Assembly (NCBI GenBank): GCA_002287035.1
Contig: NSKG01000004.1
Coordinates: 372,001-436,000 of the forward strand
Reading direction: 5' to 3'
Length of the DNA: 64,000 nucleotides
DNA from: Pseudomonas sp. WN033
GTDB taxonomy: Bacteria; Pseudomonadota; Gammaproteobacteria; Pseudomonadales; Pseudomonadaceae
Position 1 is the first letter of the stretch; every line of letters starts with the position of its first letter. Below the pieces are notes generated by a model, which saw nothing but the letters and a program-made list of their open reading frames with translations, was not told the DNA's origin and ran no database searches. The position numbers and the translations under genes are program-made. Of this stretch, positions 20,731 through 28,645 are shown in pieces.

Positions 20731-21972
20731 ATGGCACTTATTGTCCAGAAGTTTGGTGGTACCTCGGTGGGTAGCGTTGAACGCATTGCCCAGGTGGCCG
20801 AGAAAATCAAGGGGTTCAAGGCGCAGGGTCATGATCTGGTGATCGTGGTGTCGGCCATGAGTGGCGAAACCAACCGTTTGATCGATCTGGCTAAGCAAAT
20901 GCAGGCGGTGCCTGATCCGCGTGAGCTGGATGTGATCGTTTCTACCGGTGAGCAGGTGACTATTGGTCTGTTGGCCATGGCTCTGAAGTCCCGGGGTGTG
21001 CCGGCGGTTTCCTATACCGGCAGCCAGGTTCGCATCGTTACCGACAGCGCCCACAACAAGGCCCGCATCCAGCATATTGATGACGCCAATATCCGTGCCG
21101 ATCTTGAGGCGGGGCGGGTTGTGATTGTTGCAGGGTTCCAGGGGGTCGATGAGCAAGGCAACATTACTACGCTTGGTCGTGGTGGCTCTGATACCACTGG
21201 AGTAGCTCTGGCCGCTGCGCTTAAGGCTGACGAGTGTCAGATCTATACTGATGTTGATGGGGTCTATACCACCGATCCGCGGGTGGTGGAGCGCGCCCGC
21301 CGACTGGACAAGATCACCTTTGAGGAAATGCTGGAAATGGCCAGCCTGGGCTCCAAGGTACTGCAGATCCGCTCGGTCGAGTTCGCCGGCAAGTACAACG
21401 TCCCGCTGCGCGTGCTGCACAGCTTCAAAGAGGGTCCCGGGACCCTGATTACCCTTGAGGAAGGTGCTTCAATGGAACAACCAGTCATTTCCGGTATTGC
21501 CTTCAATCGTGATGAAGCCAAGCTGATCATTCGTGGTGTGCCTGATACGCCGGGTGTGGCCTTCAAGATTCTGGGGCCAGTCAGTGCCGCTAATATTGAA
21601 GTGGACATGATCGTTCAGAACGTGGCCCAGGATAACACCACCGACTTTACTTTCACCGTGCACCGCAATGACCTGCGCAAGGCGGAAGACATTCTGCGCA
21701 AGGTGGCCGAAGACATCGGCGCCCGGGAGGTTGGTGGTGACGACAAGATCGCCAAGGTCTCGATCGTTGGGGTTGGCATGCGCTCCCATGCCGGCGTTGC
21801 CAGCAAAATGTTCGAGGCGCTGTCGCGCGACGGCATCAATATCCAGATGATCTCCACCTCGGAAATCAAGATCTCGGTAGTGATCGACGAGAAGTATCTG
21901 GAACTGGCGGTGCGTGCCTTGCACACCGCATTCGACCTGGATGCCGAAGCGGCAGCTGGCGATCACCTATAA
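20731..21972 (+). CDS. lysC: Aspartate kinase LysC
   Basis: Phosphorylates aspartate, the entry to lysine, threonine, methionine and diaminopimelate synthesis. The 413-residue protein starts MALIVQKFGGTSVGS and has the kinase domain (about 1-245, with VIVVSAMSGETNRL and GRGGSDTTGVALAAAL) and two C-terminal ACT domains that bind feedback amino acids. An in-frame ATG at 21472 with a GAGGAAGG Shine-Dalgarno could give a separate regulatory beta subunit, as in Corynebacterium and Bacillus aspartate kinases. It lies between alaS and rsmA, as in P. aeruginosa. Confidence 0.97.
   Translation: MALIVQKFGGTSVGSVERIAQVAEKIKGFKAQGHDLVIVVSAMSGETNRLIDLAKQMQAVPDPRELDVIVSTGEQVTIGLLAMALKSRGVPAVSYTGSQVRIVTDSAHNKARIQHIDDANIRADLEAGRVVIVAGFQGVDEQGNITTLGRGGSDTTGVALAAALKADECQIYTDVDGVYTTDPRVVERARRLDKITFEEMLEMASLGSKVLQIRSVEFAGKYNVPLRVLHSFKEGPGTLITLEEGASMEQPVISGIAFNRDEAKLIIRGVPDTPGVAFKILGPVSAANIEVDMIVQNVAQDNTTDFTFTVHRNDLRKAEDILRKVAEDIGAREVGGDDKIAKVSIVGVGMRSHAGVASKMFEALSRDGINIQMISTSEIKISVVIDEKYLELAVRALHTAFDLDAEAAAGDHL
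21472..21972 (+). CDS. Possible internal-start beta subunit of LysC (166 aa)
   Basis: In-frame ATG at 21472 (MEQPVISGIAFNRDEAKLII), preceded by GAGGAAGG at 21457-21464. It would yield only the two ACT domains. This overlapping alpha/beta arrangement is established for some aspartate kinases (Corynebacterium, Bacillus subtilis AKII). Here it is inferred from the ribosome site and position. Confidence 0.5.
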   Translation: MEQPVISGIAFNRDEAKLIIRGVPDTPGVAFKILGPVSAANIEVDMIVQNVAQDNTTDFTFTVHRNDLRKAEDILRKVAEDIGAREVGGDDKIAKVSIVGVGMRSHAGVASKMFEALSRDGINIQMISTSEIKISVVIDEKYLELAVRALHTAFDLDAEAAAGDHL

Positions 21973-22072
21973 TCTGATTGATGGGTTGGGGTTTTGCCCC
22001 TCAGGGCACGGTGTCTGGCTGCCGTGTCCGCCGGTCGAGGAACCGTCGAAACAATCTGCGACTAAAGCGGAC

Positions 22073-22099
22073 GAACACGGGGCAGGGATAGCGGTCAAG
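22073..22099 (+). promoter_or_regulatory. Weak candidate AlgU (sigma-22/E) promoter before rsmA
   Basis: GAACAC-N16-TCAAG resembles GAACTT-N16/17-TCnnA and lies about 90 bp upstream of rsmA. In P. aeruginosa one rsmA promoter is AlgU-dependent. The match is partial. Confidence 0.3.
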
Positions 22100-22185
22100 A
22101 TGACTAGCCGTCCCGGCTGGATCGACAGGCAACAAGCCGGTTTTTTGCAGACTGCTGTGTCCTGATCAAAGCAAGGAGAAATGGA

Positions 22186-22371
22186 ATGCTTATTCTTACT
22201 CGACGGGTTGGTGAAACCCTGATGGTGGGCGATGAAGTGACTGTGACCGTACTGGGTGTCAAAGGAAACCAGGTGCGAATTGGCGTCAACGCCCCGAAAG
22301 AAGTGGCGGTGCATCGCGAGGAAATCTACCAGCGCATCCAGAAAGAAAAGGATGAAGAACCAAATAGCTAA
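22186..22371 (+). CDS. rsmA: Carbon storage / post-transcriptional regulator RsmA (CsrA)
   Basis: RNA-binding dimer that represses translation at GGA motifs and controls motility, biofilm and secondary metabolism. The 61-residue protein ([40 protein letters not shown]) differs from P. aeruginosa RsmA at only a few positions. The RNA-contact residues Leu4, Arg6, Arg7 and Arg44 are present. The ribosome site AAGGAGAA contains a GGA, a possible autoregulatory site. It is preceded by a 213-bp gap after lysC and followed by two tRNA genes, the classic pseudomonad order. Confidence 0.98.
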   Translation: MLILTRRVGETLMVGDEVTVTVLGVKGNQVRIGVNAPKEVAVHREEIYQRIQKEKDEEPNS

Positions 22372-22388
22372 TTTTATTGAATTTTTCG

Positions 22389-22417
22389 TTGCATTCGCAG
22401 CGGCGCGCAGTTAGTAT
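22389..22417 (+). promoter_or_regulatory. Sigma-70 promoter of tRNA-Ser
   Basis: TTGCAT (22389-22394), 17-bp spacer, TAGTAT (22412-22417), ending 14 bp before the tRNA. Confidence 0.7.
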
Positions 22418-22431
22418 TCTGCGCGTGTTAC

Positions 22432-22522
22432 GGAGAGGTGGCCGAGAGGCTGAAGGCGCTCCCCTGCTAAGGGAGTATACCTCAAAAGGGTATCGCGGGT
22501 TCGAATCCCGCCCTCTCCGCCA
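22432..22522 (+). tRNA. tRNA-Ser (anticodon GCU)
   Basis: A 91-nt class II tRNA with acceptor GGAGAGG / CCTCTCC, anticodon loop CTGCTAA (GCU, reads AGC/AGU), a long variable arm (stem around TACCTC..GGGTA), T-loop TTCGAAT and encoded CCA. Confidence 0.97.
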
Positions 22523-22579
22523 CTTTTGCTTTTTGTAGTGGCGTCAAACGTTAGTTTCTGAAATTAAAGAAAAAAATGT

Positions 22580-22607
22580 TTGACAGGCAGTTTAAAAGCC
22601 CTATAAT
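22580..22607 (+). promoter_or_regulatory. Consensus sigma-70 promoter of tRNA-Arg
   Basis: Perfect -35 TTGACA (22580-22585) and perfect -10 TATAAT (22602-22607) with a 16-bp spacer, 13 bp before the tRNA gene. Confidence 0.9.
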
Positions 22608-22620
22608 TCGCACCCACAAC

Positions 22621-22697
22621 GCACTCGTAGCTCAGCTGGATAGAGTACTCGGCTACGAACCGAGCGGTCGGAGGTTCGAATCCTCCCGAGTGCGCCA
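22621..22697 (+). tRNA. tRNA-Arg (anticodon ACG)
   Basis: A 77-nt tRNA with acceptor GCACTCG / CGAGTGC, anticodon stem CTCGG/CCGAG around loop CTACGAA (ACG, read as inosine-CG after TadA action), T-loop TTCGAAT and encoded CCA. Confidence 0.97.
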
Positions 22698-22702
22698 TAC
22701 AG

Positions 22703-22735
22703 AAAACCCACTGACATGTCAGTGGGTTTTTTTTT
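22703..22735 (+). terminator. Rho-independent terminator after tRNA-Arg
   Basis: Perfect stem AAAACCCACTGAC / GTCAGTGGGTTTT around a 2-base centre, running into nine or more Ts. Confidence 0.93.
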
Positions 22736-22858
22736 GCCCGAAGGGTGGCCGCCGAGGCTGAGCCGGCGTCCAAAGCCTGCTAGGCTTGGAAGCGTTGGTT
22801 ATCGTTGATTCGCAAGGGTCGGCCAGCGCTGGTTTTGTCCTGTCATGGAAGTGTGGCT

Positions 22859-24298
22859 ATGTCAGAGCTCAACAGAAAATCTCCGGAAAGTCTTCAGGAC
22901 CGGCTGGACCAGGTGGTGCAACTGCTCAATCGCCATCGTCTGGTGGAGAACCTCGTGCACAAGCAGGAGGGGCAGCATCAGGAGTTGGTCGAGCACCTGG
23001 TGCATCAGCAGAACCTGGCTGAGCTGCAGCGCAAGCTCGACGAGTTGCACCCGGCTGACGTTGCCTTCATTCTTGAATCGCTGCCGCTGGAAGAGCGTCT
23101 GGCGATCTGGCAACTGGTACGTTCCGAGCGTGATGGCGACATCCTGCTTGAGGTTTCCGATGCGGTCAGGGAAACCCTGATCGCCGACATGGACAGCCAC
23201 GAGATCATCGCGGCTGCCAATTCCCTTGATGCTGATGAACTGGCTGATCTGGCCCCGGATCTGCCGCGCGATGTCGTTCGTGAGCTGATGGATACGCTGG
23301 ATGCCCAGCAGCGTGAGCGACTCAAGTCGGCCTTGTCCTATGACGAGGACCAGGTTGGGGCATTGATGGACTTCGATATGGTGACCATTCGCGATGATGT
23401 CACCCTTGAGGTCGTGATTCGCTATCTGCGGCGTTTCGATGAGTTGCCCGACCATACTGACAAGCTATTCGTGGTTGATACCGAAGGCGCTCTCAAGGGC
23501 GTGTTGCCGATCAAGAAGCTGTTGGTTGGCTCCCCCGATGCTTTGGTGGGGGAAGTCATGGCCGAGGATCCGGTGGTGTTCGATCCGGAGGATGATGCCG
23601 GGGAGGCTGCTCAGGCGTTCGAGCGTTATGATTTGGTGACGGCGCCGGTGGTGGATGCCAAGGGCAAGCTGTGCGGGCGTCTGACTATCGACGAGATGGT
23701 CGACTATATCCGTGAGGAGAGTGAAGCTGAGGTGCTGAATGCGGCTGGTCTGCGCGAGGAAGAGGATATCTTCGCCTCGGTCTGGAAGTCGGTGCGCAAC
23801 CGTTGGGCCTGGCTGGCAATCAACCTTTGTACTGCGCTGGTCGCTTCGCGGGTGATTGGCTTGTTTGAAGGCTCGATTGAGAAGTTGGTGGCGCTGGCAG
23901 CCTTGATGCCAATCGTTGCCGGGGTTGGTGGCAATTCAGGTAATCAGACCATCACCATGATCGTGCGCGGGATTGCCACCGGCCAGGTTCAGGTCGCTCA
24001 CGGTAAGCGACTGTTGCGTAAAGAGGTCGGTGTAGCGCTGTTCAATGGTTTGTTCTGGGGAATGGTGCTGGCCGGAGTGGCCTATCTGCTCTATGACAAT
24101 CTGCCGTTGTCGGTCGTACTGCTCTCGGCGATGACGCTGAACATGTTGCTGGCTGCTGTTATGGGGGTATTCATACCCTTGATCCGGCTGCGTCTGGGGC
24201 GTGATCCGGCGCTGGGCTCAAGTGTCATGATCACCGCGATTACTGACAGTGGCGGCTTTTTTATCTTCCTGGGGCTTGCAACTATCTTCCTGCTTTGA
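22859..24298 (+). CDS. mgtE: MgtE-type magnesium transporter
   Basis: Mg2+-gated magnesium channel in the inner membrane. The protein is 479 residues from the ATG at 22859 (MSELNRKSPESL). It has a cytosolic superhelical N domain (about 30-155, HPADVAFILESLPLEERL and SLDADELADLAPDL), a CBS pair (about 160-285) and five C-terminal membrane helices containing the pore motif PIVAGVGGNSGNQT and the end SSVMITAITDSGGFFIFLGL. The frame extends upstream in poor context, and GGAAG before this ATG supports the start. It follows the tRNA pair, as in P. aeruginosa. Confidence 0.95.
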   Translation: MSELNRKSPESLQDRLDQVVQLLNRHRLVENLVHKQEGQHQELVEHLVHQQNLAELQRKLDELHPADVAFILESLPLEERLAIWQLVRSERDGDILLEVSDAVRETLIADMDSHEIIAAANSLDADELADLAPDLPRDVVRELMDTLDAQQRERLKSALSYDEDQVGALMDFDMVTIRDDVTLEVVIRYLRRFDELPDHTDKLFVVDTEGALKGVLPIKKLLVGSPDALVGEVMAEDPVVFDPEDDAGEAAQAFERYDLVTAPVVDAKGKLCGRLTIDEMVDYIREESEAEVLNAAGLREEEDIFASVWKSVRNRWAWLAINLCTALVASRVIGLFEGSIEKLVALAALMPIVAGVGGNSGNQTITMIVRGIATGQVQVAHGKRLLRKEVGVALFNGLFWGMVLAGVAYLLYDNLPLSVVLLSAMTLNMLLAAVMGVFIPLIRLRLGRDPALGSSVMITAITDSGGFFIFLGLATIFLL

Positions 24299-24485
24299 AA
24301 TGGGCTGACTGGCGGGTCAATGATGTCGCCTGGATTGCTAAAAATGTCACATCAGGATACATTAGCCCGGTTTTTGCTATAGGCGGGATCAATCTGGGAG
24401 GGTTTCGGCTGTTTAGTCGCCGATTTGTTCCGCTGATATCTTAAAGGCATGCCGATTGGTGTGCCTTATTATTGCAGGAGATACA

Positions 24486-24740
24486 ATGACTTCGTCCGAC
24501 TTGTTGCTCGAAGGTGTAGAGCTGATGCTCATCGGCATGGGCTCAGTGTTCACTTTCCTGGTAATTCTGGTGATTGCTACAACCATCATGTCCAGAATTC
24601 TGGGGCGCTTTTTCCCTGAAGCGGCCCCGGTGCCGGCTGCTGCCGCTGCCCGGCCTGCCGCTCCGGCTGCGGTCGATGCCGAGACCATCGCCGTCATCGG
24701 TGCAGCGATCAAGCAGCACCGCGCCAAGCGCCGCTCCTGA
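24486..24740 (+). CDS. oadG: Oxaloacetate decarboxylase gamma chain OadG
   Basis: Small membrane subunit that anchors the alpha chain to the beta chain in the Na+-pumping oxaloacetate decarboxylase. From the ATG at 24486 (AGGAG ribosome site) it is 84 residues. An N-terminal transmembrane helix (about 12-35, ELMLIGMGSVFTFLVILVIA) is followed by an Ala/Pro linker and a basic tail with AVIGAAIKQHRAKRRS. Position before oadA and oadB confirms the role. Confidence 0.93.
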   Translation: MTSSDLLLEGVELMLIGMGSVFTFLVILVIATTIMSRILGRFFPEAAPVPAAAAARPAAPAAVDAETIAVIGAAIKQHRAKRRS

Positions 24741-24793
24741 CACCCATTTTTCTTTAATCACGGTTTCCCATTACAAACAAAGGCCATAACCCT

Positions 24794-26581
24794 ATGACCG
24801 ATACCAAGAAGCCCCTGGGCATTACCGATGTAATCTTGCGCGACGCCCATCAATCGATCCTTGCGACCCGGATGCGATTGGAAGACATGCTGCCGATTGC
24901 CGGCAAACTAGACCAGGTTGGTTTCTGGTCGGTTGAGTCCTGGGGCGGAGCGACCTTCGATGCCTGTATCCGTTATCTGGGAGAGGATCCTTGGGAGCGT
25001 ATCCGTGAGCTGAAGAAGGCCATGCCCAATACCCGCCAGCAAATGCTGTTGCGCGGTCAGAATCTGTTGGGTTATCGCCACTATGCCGACGACGTGGTGG
25101 AAAAGTTCGTTGAGCGTGCCGCCGTCAATGGCGTAGATGTGTTTCGGGTATTCGACGCGATGAACGATCCGCGCAATCTTGAAACCGCCCTCAAGGCTGT
25201 GAAGAAGCAGGGCAAGCACGCTCAAGGCACGATCTCCTATACCACTAGCCCAGTACATACCATCGATATGTGGGTCGACCTGTCCAAGCAAATCGAGGAC
25301 ATGGGGGCTGACTCGATTGCGATCAAGGATATGGCTGGGATTCTCACTCCATACACGGCCTTTGAGCTGGTCTCGCGCCTGAAAGCGACTCTGGATATTC
25401 CGGTTCATATGCAGTGTCATGCCACTGCCGGTCTGTCGACTGCTGCAATTCTCAAGGCTGTTGAGGCCGGCATCGACAATGTCGATACTGCCATCTCCTC
25501 AATGTCCATGACCTATGGCCACTCGCCGACCGAGTCGGTAGTAGCGATCTTCAAGGATACTGATCGCGACACCGGTCTGAATCTGGATCTGCTGGAAGAA
25601 ATCGCCGCCTACTTCCGTGAGGTGCGTAAGAAGTACGCCAAGTTCGAGGGTAACCTCAAGGGTGTGGACTCGCGGATCCTGGTTGCCCAGGTTCCGGGGG
25701 GCATGCTGACCAACATGGAAAGCCAGCTCAAGGAGCAGGGCGCTAGTGACAAGTTCGATGCCGTGCTGGCCGAGATTCCACGCGTGCGCGAAGACTTGGG
25801 CTTTATCCCGCTGGTAACTCCTACCTCGCAGATCGTTGGTACCCAGGCGGTGATCAATGTTCTGACCGGTGAGCGCTACAAGTCGATCACAAAGGAAACT
25901 GCCGGTGTTCTGAAGGGTGAGTACGGCGCCGCGCCGGCCCCGTTCAATGCCGAGTTGCAGGCCCGTGTACTGGATGGTGCTGAAGCCATTACCTGTCGCC
26001 CGGCTGATGTGCTCGAGCCGGAAATGGACAAGCTCAGCGCTGAGCTCCAGACAATTGCTCAGGAGAAAGGGATCAAGCTGGCCGCCGATGCAATCGACGA
26101 CGTGCTGACCTATGCGCTGTTCCCGCAGATTGGTTTGAAATTCCTGGAAAACCGTGGCAATGCCGATGCCTTCGAGCCGGTGCCGACAGGCAAGGAAGTC
26201 AGTGCAGCCGCTGCCAAGCCAGGCGAGCCGGAAGTCTATACCGTGACCGTCAATGGCAAGGAGTTCGTGGTTCAGGTTGCCGATGGTGGTGATATCACCG
26301 GTATCAAGCCTGTGTCTGCTGATGGTGCCGCTCCGGCCGCTGCTCCTGCTGCGTTGCCGGCTGGTGGTGGTGACCCGCAGGCTGCTCCGTTGGCTGGCAA
26401 CATCTTCAAGGTGCTGGTCAATCAGGGTGATCAGGTCCAGGAGGGTGATCTGGTGATGATCCTTGAGGCAATGAAGATGGAAACCGAAGTGCGTGCCTTC
26501 AAGGCCGGCACTGTTGGCAGTGTCAACGTCAAGGTCGGCGACGCGGTAGCGGTCGGCGATACCTTGCTGACCATCGGTTAA
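24794..26581 (+). CDS. oadA: Oxaloacetate decarboxylase alpha chain OadA (biotin protein)
   Basis: Carboxyltransferase subunit that moves CO2 from oxaloacetate to biotin, yielding pyruvate. It is 595 residues: an N-terminal TIM-barrel carboxyltransferase (about 1-270, [19 protein letters not shown] with metal-ligand Asp, and [12 protein letters not shown]), a conserved PYC-OADA domain, an Ala/Pro/Gly-rich linker (about 510-530) and a C-terminal biotin domain with EAMKMETE (biotin on about Lys561). It is flanked by the gamma and beta chains on one transcript. Without OadB it could be read as a pyruvate carboxylase B chain, but the operon argues for the sodium pump. Confidence 0.95.
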   Translation: MTDTKKPLGITDVILRDAHQSILATRMRLEDMLPIAGKLDQVGFWSVESWGGATFDACIRYLGEDPWERIRELKKAMPNTRQQMLLRGQNLLGYRHYADDVVEKFVERAAVNGVDVFRVFDAMNDPRNLETALKAVKKQGKHAQGTISYTTSPVHTIDMWVDLSKQIEDMGADSIAIKDMAGILTPYTAFELVSRLKATLDIPVHMQCHATAGLSTAAILKAVEAGIDNVDTAISSMSMTYGHSPTESVVAIFKDTDRDTGLNLDLLEEIAAYFREVRKKYAKFEGNLKGVDSRILVAQVPGGMLTNMESQLKEQGASDKFDAVLAEIPRVREDLGFIPLVTPTSQIVGTQAVINVLTGERYKSITKETAGVLKGEYGAAPAPFNAELQARVLDGAEAITCRPADVLEPEMDKLSAELQTIAQEKGIKLAADAIDDVLTYALFPQIGLKFLENRGNADAFEPVPTGKEVSAAAAKPGEPEVYTVTVNGKEFVVQVADGGDITGIKPVSADGAAPAAAPAALPAGGGDPQAAPLAGNIFKVLVNQGDQVQEGDLVMILEAMKMETEVRAFKAGTVGSVNVKVGDAVAVGDTLLTIG

Positions 26582-26593
26582 GGGGGAAGGTTC

Positions 26594-27730
26594 ATGGAGA
26601 AGCTTCTCCAGTTGTGGCAAACCACTGGTTTGGCCCATATCGCACCTGGCCAGCTGGTGATGATCGTCATTTGTCTTGGCTTGATCTACCTGGCAATTCG
26701 CAAGGGCTTCGAGCCCTTGCTGCTGGTGCCGATTGGTTTTGGCGGGATTCTCGCCAACCTGCCGATCGCTGGCATGGGGGATCCGGGTGGGTTGTTGTAC
26801 ATGTTCTACAGTGCCGGGGTGCCCACCACAGTATTCCCGCTGCTGATCTTCATGGGCGTAGGGGCGATGACCGACTTCGGTCCCATGCTTGCCAATCCGC
26901 GTACTCTGTTGCTTGGTGCGGCGGCCCAGTTTGGTATCTTCGGTACCTTGCTTGGGGCTCTGGCGCTGACGGCCTGGGGTATTCCAGGTTTTGAGTTCAG
27001 TATCCAGGAAGCTGCGTCGATTGCCATCATTGGCGGTGCCGATGGTCCGACGTCGATCTTCGTAACCTCGCAGTTGGCTCCGCACCTGCTGGGACCGATC
27101 GCTGTGGCGGCCTACGCCTATATGGCGCTGGTGCCGATGTTGCAGCCGCCGATCATGCGTGCCTTGACCTCGCAGAAAGAGCGGGCTATCACCATGACTC
27201 AGCTGCGGGTTGTCAGCAAGACCGAGAAGATCATCTTCCCGCTGTTGCTGCTGATGCTGGTGGCGATGCTGTTGCCTTCGGCGGCGCCACTGGTAGGCAT
27301 GCTGTGCTTCGGTAACCTGATGCGCGAGTGTGGTGTGGTCGAGCGTCTGGCTGATACTGCCCGCAATGCGTTGATCAACATTGTTACCATCGCCCTGGGT
27401 CTGGCGGTAGGTTCGCAGCTCAAGTCCGAGTCGTTCCTGCAGTTGACCACCATGGGTATCCTTGTTCTGGGTATGGTGGCCTTCTGTGTTGGTACTGCTG
27501 CTGGTGTTCTGATGGCCAAGTTGATGAACCTGGTCAGCAAGCAGCCGATTAATCCGCTAATTGGTTCGGCTGGGGTTTCGGCGGTGCCGATGGCTGCACG
27601 GGTTTCGAACAAGGTCGGTCTTGAGGCTAATCCGCAGAACTTCCTGCTGATGCATGCCATGGGGCCGAACGTTGCAGGGGTGATTGGTTCGGCGGTGGCG
27701 GCGGGTATCCTGCTCAGCTTTGCCGGCTAA
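26594..27730 (+). CDS. oadB: Oxaloacetate decarboxylase beta chain OadB (Na+ pump)
   Basis: Integral membrane subunit that decarboxylates carboxybiotin and exports Na+. It is 378 residues and almost entirely hydrophobic helices, with a short soluble region after residue 185 ([21 protein letters not shown]). The signature [15 protein letters not shown] contains Asp150, matching the essential Asp203 of the Klebsiella protein. [19 protein letters not shown] closes the protein. An AGGGGGAAGG ribosome site lies in the 12-bp gap after oadA. Confidence 0.95.
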   Translation: MEKLLQLWQTTGLAHIAPGQLVMIVICLGLIYLAIRKGFEPLLLVPIGFGGILANLPIAGMGDPGGLLYMFYSAGVPTTVFPLLIFMGVGAMTDFGPMLANPRTLLLGAAAQFGIFGTLLGALALTAWGIPGFEFSIQEAASIAIIGGADGPTSIFVTSQLAPHLLGPIAVAAYAYMALVPMLQPPIMRALTSQKERAITMTQLRVVSKTEKIIFPLLLLMLVAMLLPSAAPLVGMLCFGNLMRECGVVERLADTARNALINIVTIALGLAVGSQLKSESFLQLTTMGILVLGMVAFCVGTAAGVLMAKLMNLVSKQPINPLIGSAGVSAVPMAARVSNKVGLEANPQNFLLMHAMGPNVAGVIGSAVAAGILLSFAG

Positions 27731-27748
27731 TAAGCTGCTCCAGCCAAC

Positions 27749-27776
27749 AAAAAAACCCGCGAAAGCGGGTTTTTTT
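27749..27776. terminator. Bidirectional terminator between oadB and amrZ
   Basis: AAAAAACCCGC-GAAA-GCGGGTTTTTT, with a GAAA tetraloop and A/T-runs on both sides. It can serve oadB (+) and amrZ (-). Confidence 0.93.
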
Positions 27777-27826
27777 GTGCCCGACCTAAGTCGGGTGCGG
27801 GGTGCCTGCGAGTGAGCTGATCAGGC

Positions 27827-28144
27827 TCAGGCAGATTCGCTGGCCAGCAGGGCGAGCAGGGCGTTTTGCTGGCGCCGGCTCATTTCCCGGAAGCGCAACA
27901 GCAGTTCGCGTTCGGGGTGGCTCAGGTTGTCCAGTTGTTGGTCATTGAGAACATGGCGGCTCGGATGCTCGGGCAGGCTGGGCAGATCCAGCAGGCTGTG
28001 TTCCAGCCGGGCGATGATTTCCGAGTTCATGCTGCGGTGGTGTTGTTTGGCGACGTCTGCAATACGGTCGCGCATGCCTTGCGGCAGGCGAACGACAAAC
28101 TTGTCGGCGGTACGGCTAGTGTAGTTTTGGGTTGCAGTTTTCAT
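27827..28144 (-). CDS. amrZ: AmrZ/AlgZ ribbon-helix-helix transcription regulator
   Basis: Arc-family DNA-binding protein that in P. aeruginosa activates alginate and twitching genes and represses flagellar fleQ. The 105-residue protein contains [15 protein letters not shown]-like [20 protein letters not shown], then [21 protein letters not shown] (ribbon-helix-helix, about 14-55), and the C-terminal tetramer segment [22 protein letters not shown]. This agrees very well with P. aeruginosa AmrZ. It is alone on the minus strand, near the flagellar block it may influence. Confidence 0.92.
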   Translation of the reverse strand: MKTATQNYTSRTADKFVVRLPQGMRDRIADVAKQHHRSMNSEIIARLEHSLLDLPSLPEHPSRHVLNDQQLDNLSHPERELLLRFREMSRRQQNALLALLASESA

Positions 28145-28504
28145 AGGGCAACAATAATCGCTTTTGAAGATTAATCGATACTGGCCAATTGGAATCCGCG
28201 AGGCTTCCTGCCATCCAGAACACCTGCCAATCAGGCATCAGCGCCATAGATGCATTTTGACAGCAATTTCTACTTCAGTGCCTGCCTTTATACTCTTTTT
28301 TTGAACCAGATGGCACAGTGGCGACAAAATAATGTCTATCTTTGTGACAAAATTCCGACGGATGGCACTTTGGAACTATCCGGCGGTCTGGCCTGTCAGA
28401 GTGGTCAAGCGGCTTGGCTTTCGGGTAATATGCCGCCACCATTTCAGCGACACCCCCGTTGGCCAGTCACTCTTTGAGTGATAATTCCACCAGTGGTTCC
28501 CTGT
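28145..28504. other. 360-bp non-coding region between amrZ and tRNA-Arg(CCU)
   Basis: This region must hold the amrZ promoter (-) and the tRNA promoter (+). On the plus strand GAACTA-N17-TCAGA at 28373-28400 resembles an AlgU promoter but points at the tRNA, not at amrZ. GATAAT at 28480-28485 is a possible -10 for the tRNA. The middle part (about 28255-28375) is more AT-rich than its surroundings. No open frame with a good ribosome site was seen. Confidence 0.5.
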
Positions 28505-28581
28505 GCGCTTGTAGCTCAGCTGGATAGAGCAACCGCCTCCTAAGCGGTAGGTCGCCGGTTCGAATCCGGCCTTGCGCACCA
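28505..28581 (+). tRNA. tRNA-Arg (anticodon CCU), acceptor stem with tandem mismatches
   Basis: A 77-nt tRNA with anticodon stem ACCGC/GCGGT around CTCCTAA (CCU, reads AGG), T-arm GCCGG-TTCGAAT-CCGGC and CCA at 28579-28581. The acceptor strands GCGCTTG and CTTGCGC pair at 1-4 and 7 but leave U5-U68 and U6-U67 opposed, which is unusual. All other conserved positions (U8, A14, TTC loop) are in place. Confidence 0.92.
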
Positions 28582-28645
28582 TTTCCCTGTTATCGTTGCC
28601 TACACTGGCTCTATACGCCGGTTATGTTGTTTCCATGGAGGATCG

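Noticed and set aside
22564-22773. Open frames across the tRNA-Arg gene and its terminator
   Set aside because: They are created by tRNA sequence. The tRNA fold, promoter and terminator fully explain this stretch.
25499-27085. Long antisense frame across oadA and oadB
   Set aside because: It crosses two firmly identified genes and their gap. A codon-bias shadow.
28373-28400. AlgU-like promoter (GAACTA-N17-TCAGA) near amrZ
   Set aside because: Reasonable match, but it points toward the tRNA gene and away from amrZ. I have no supporting context, so I list it only inside the intergenic note.
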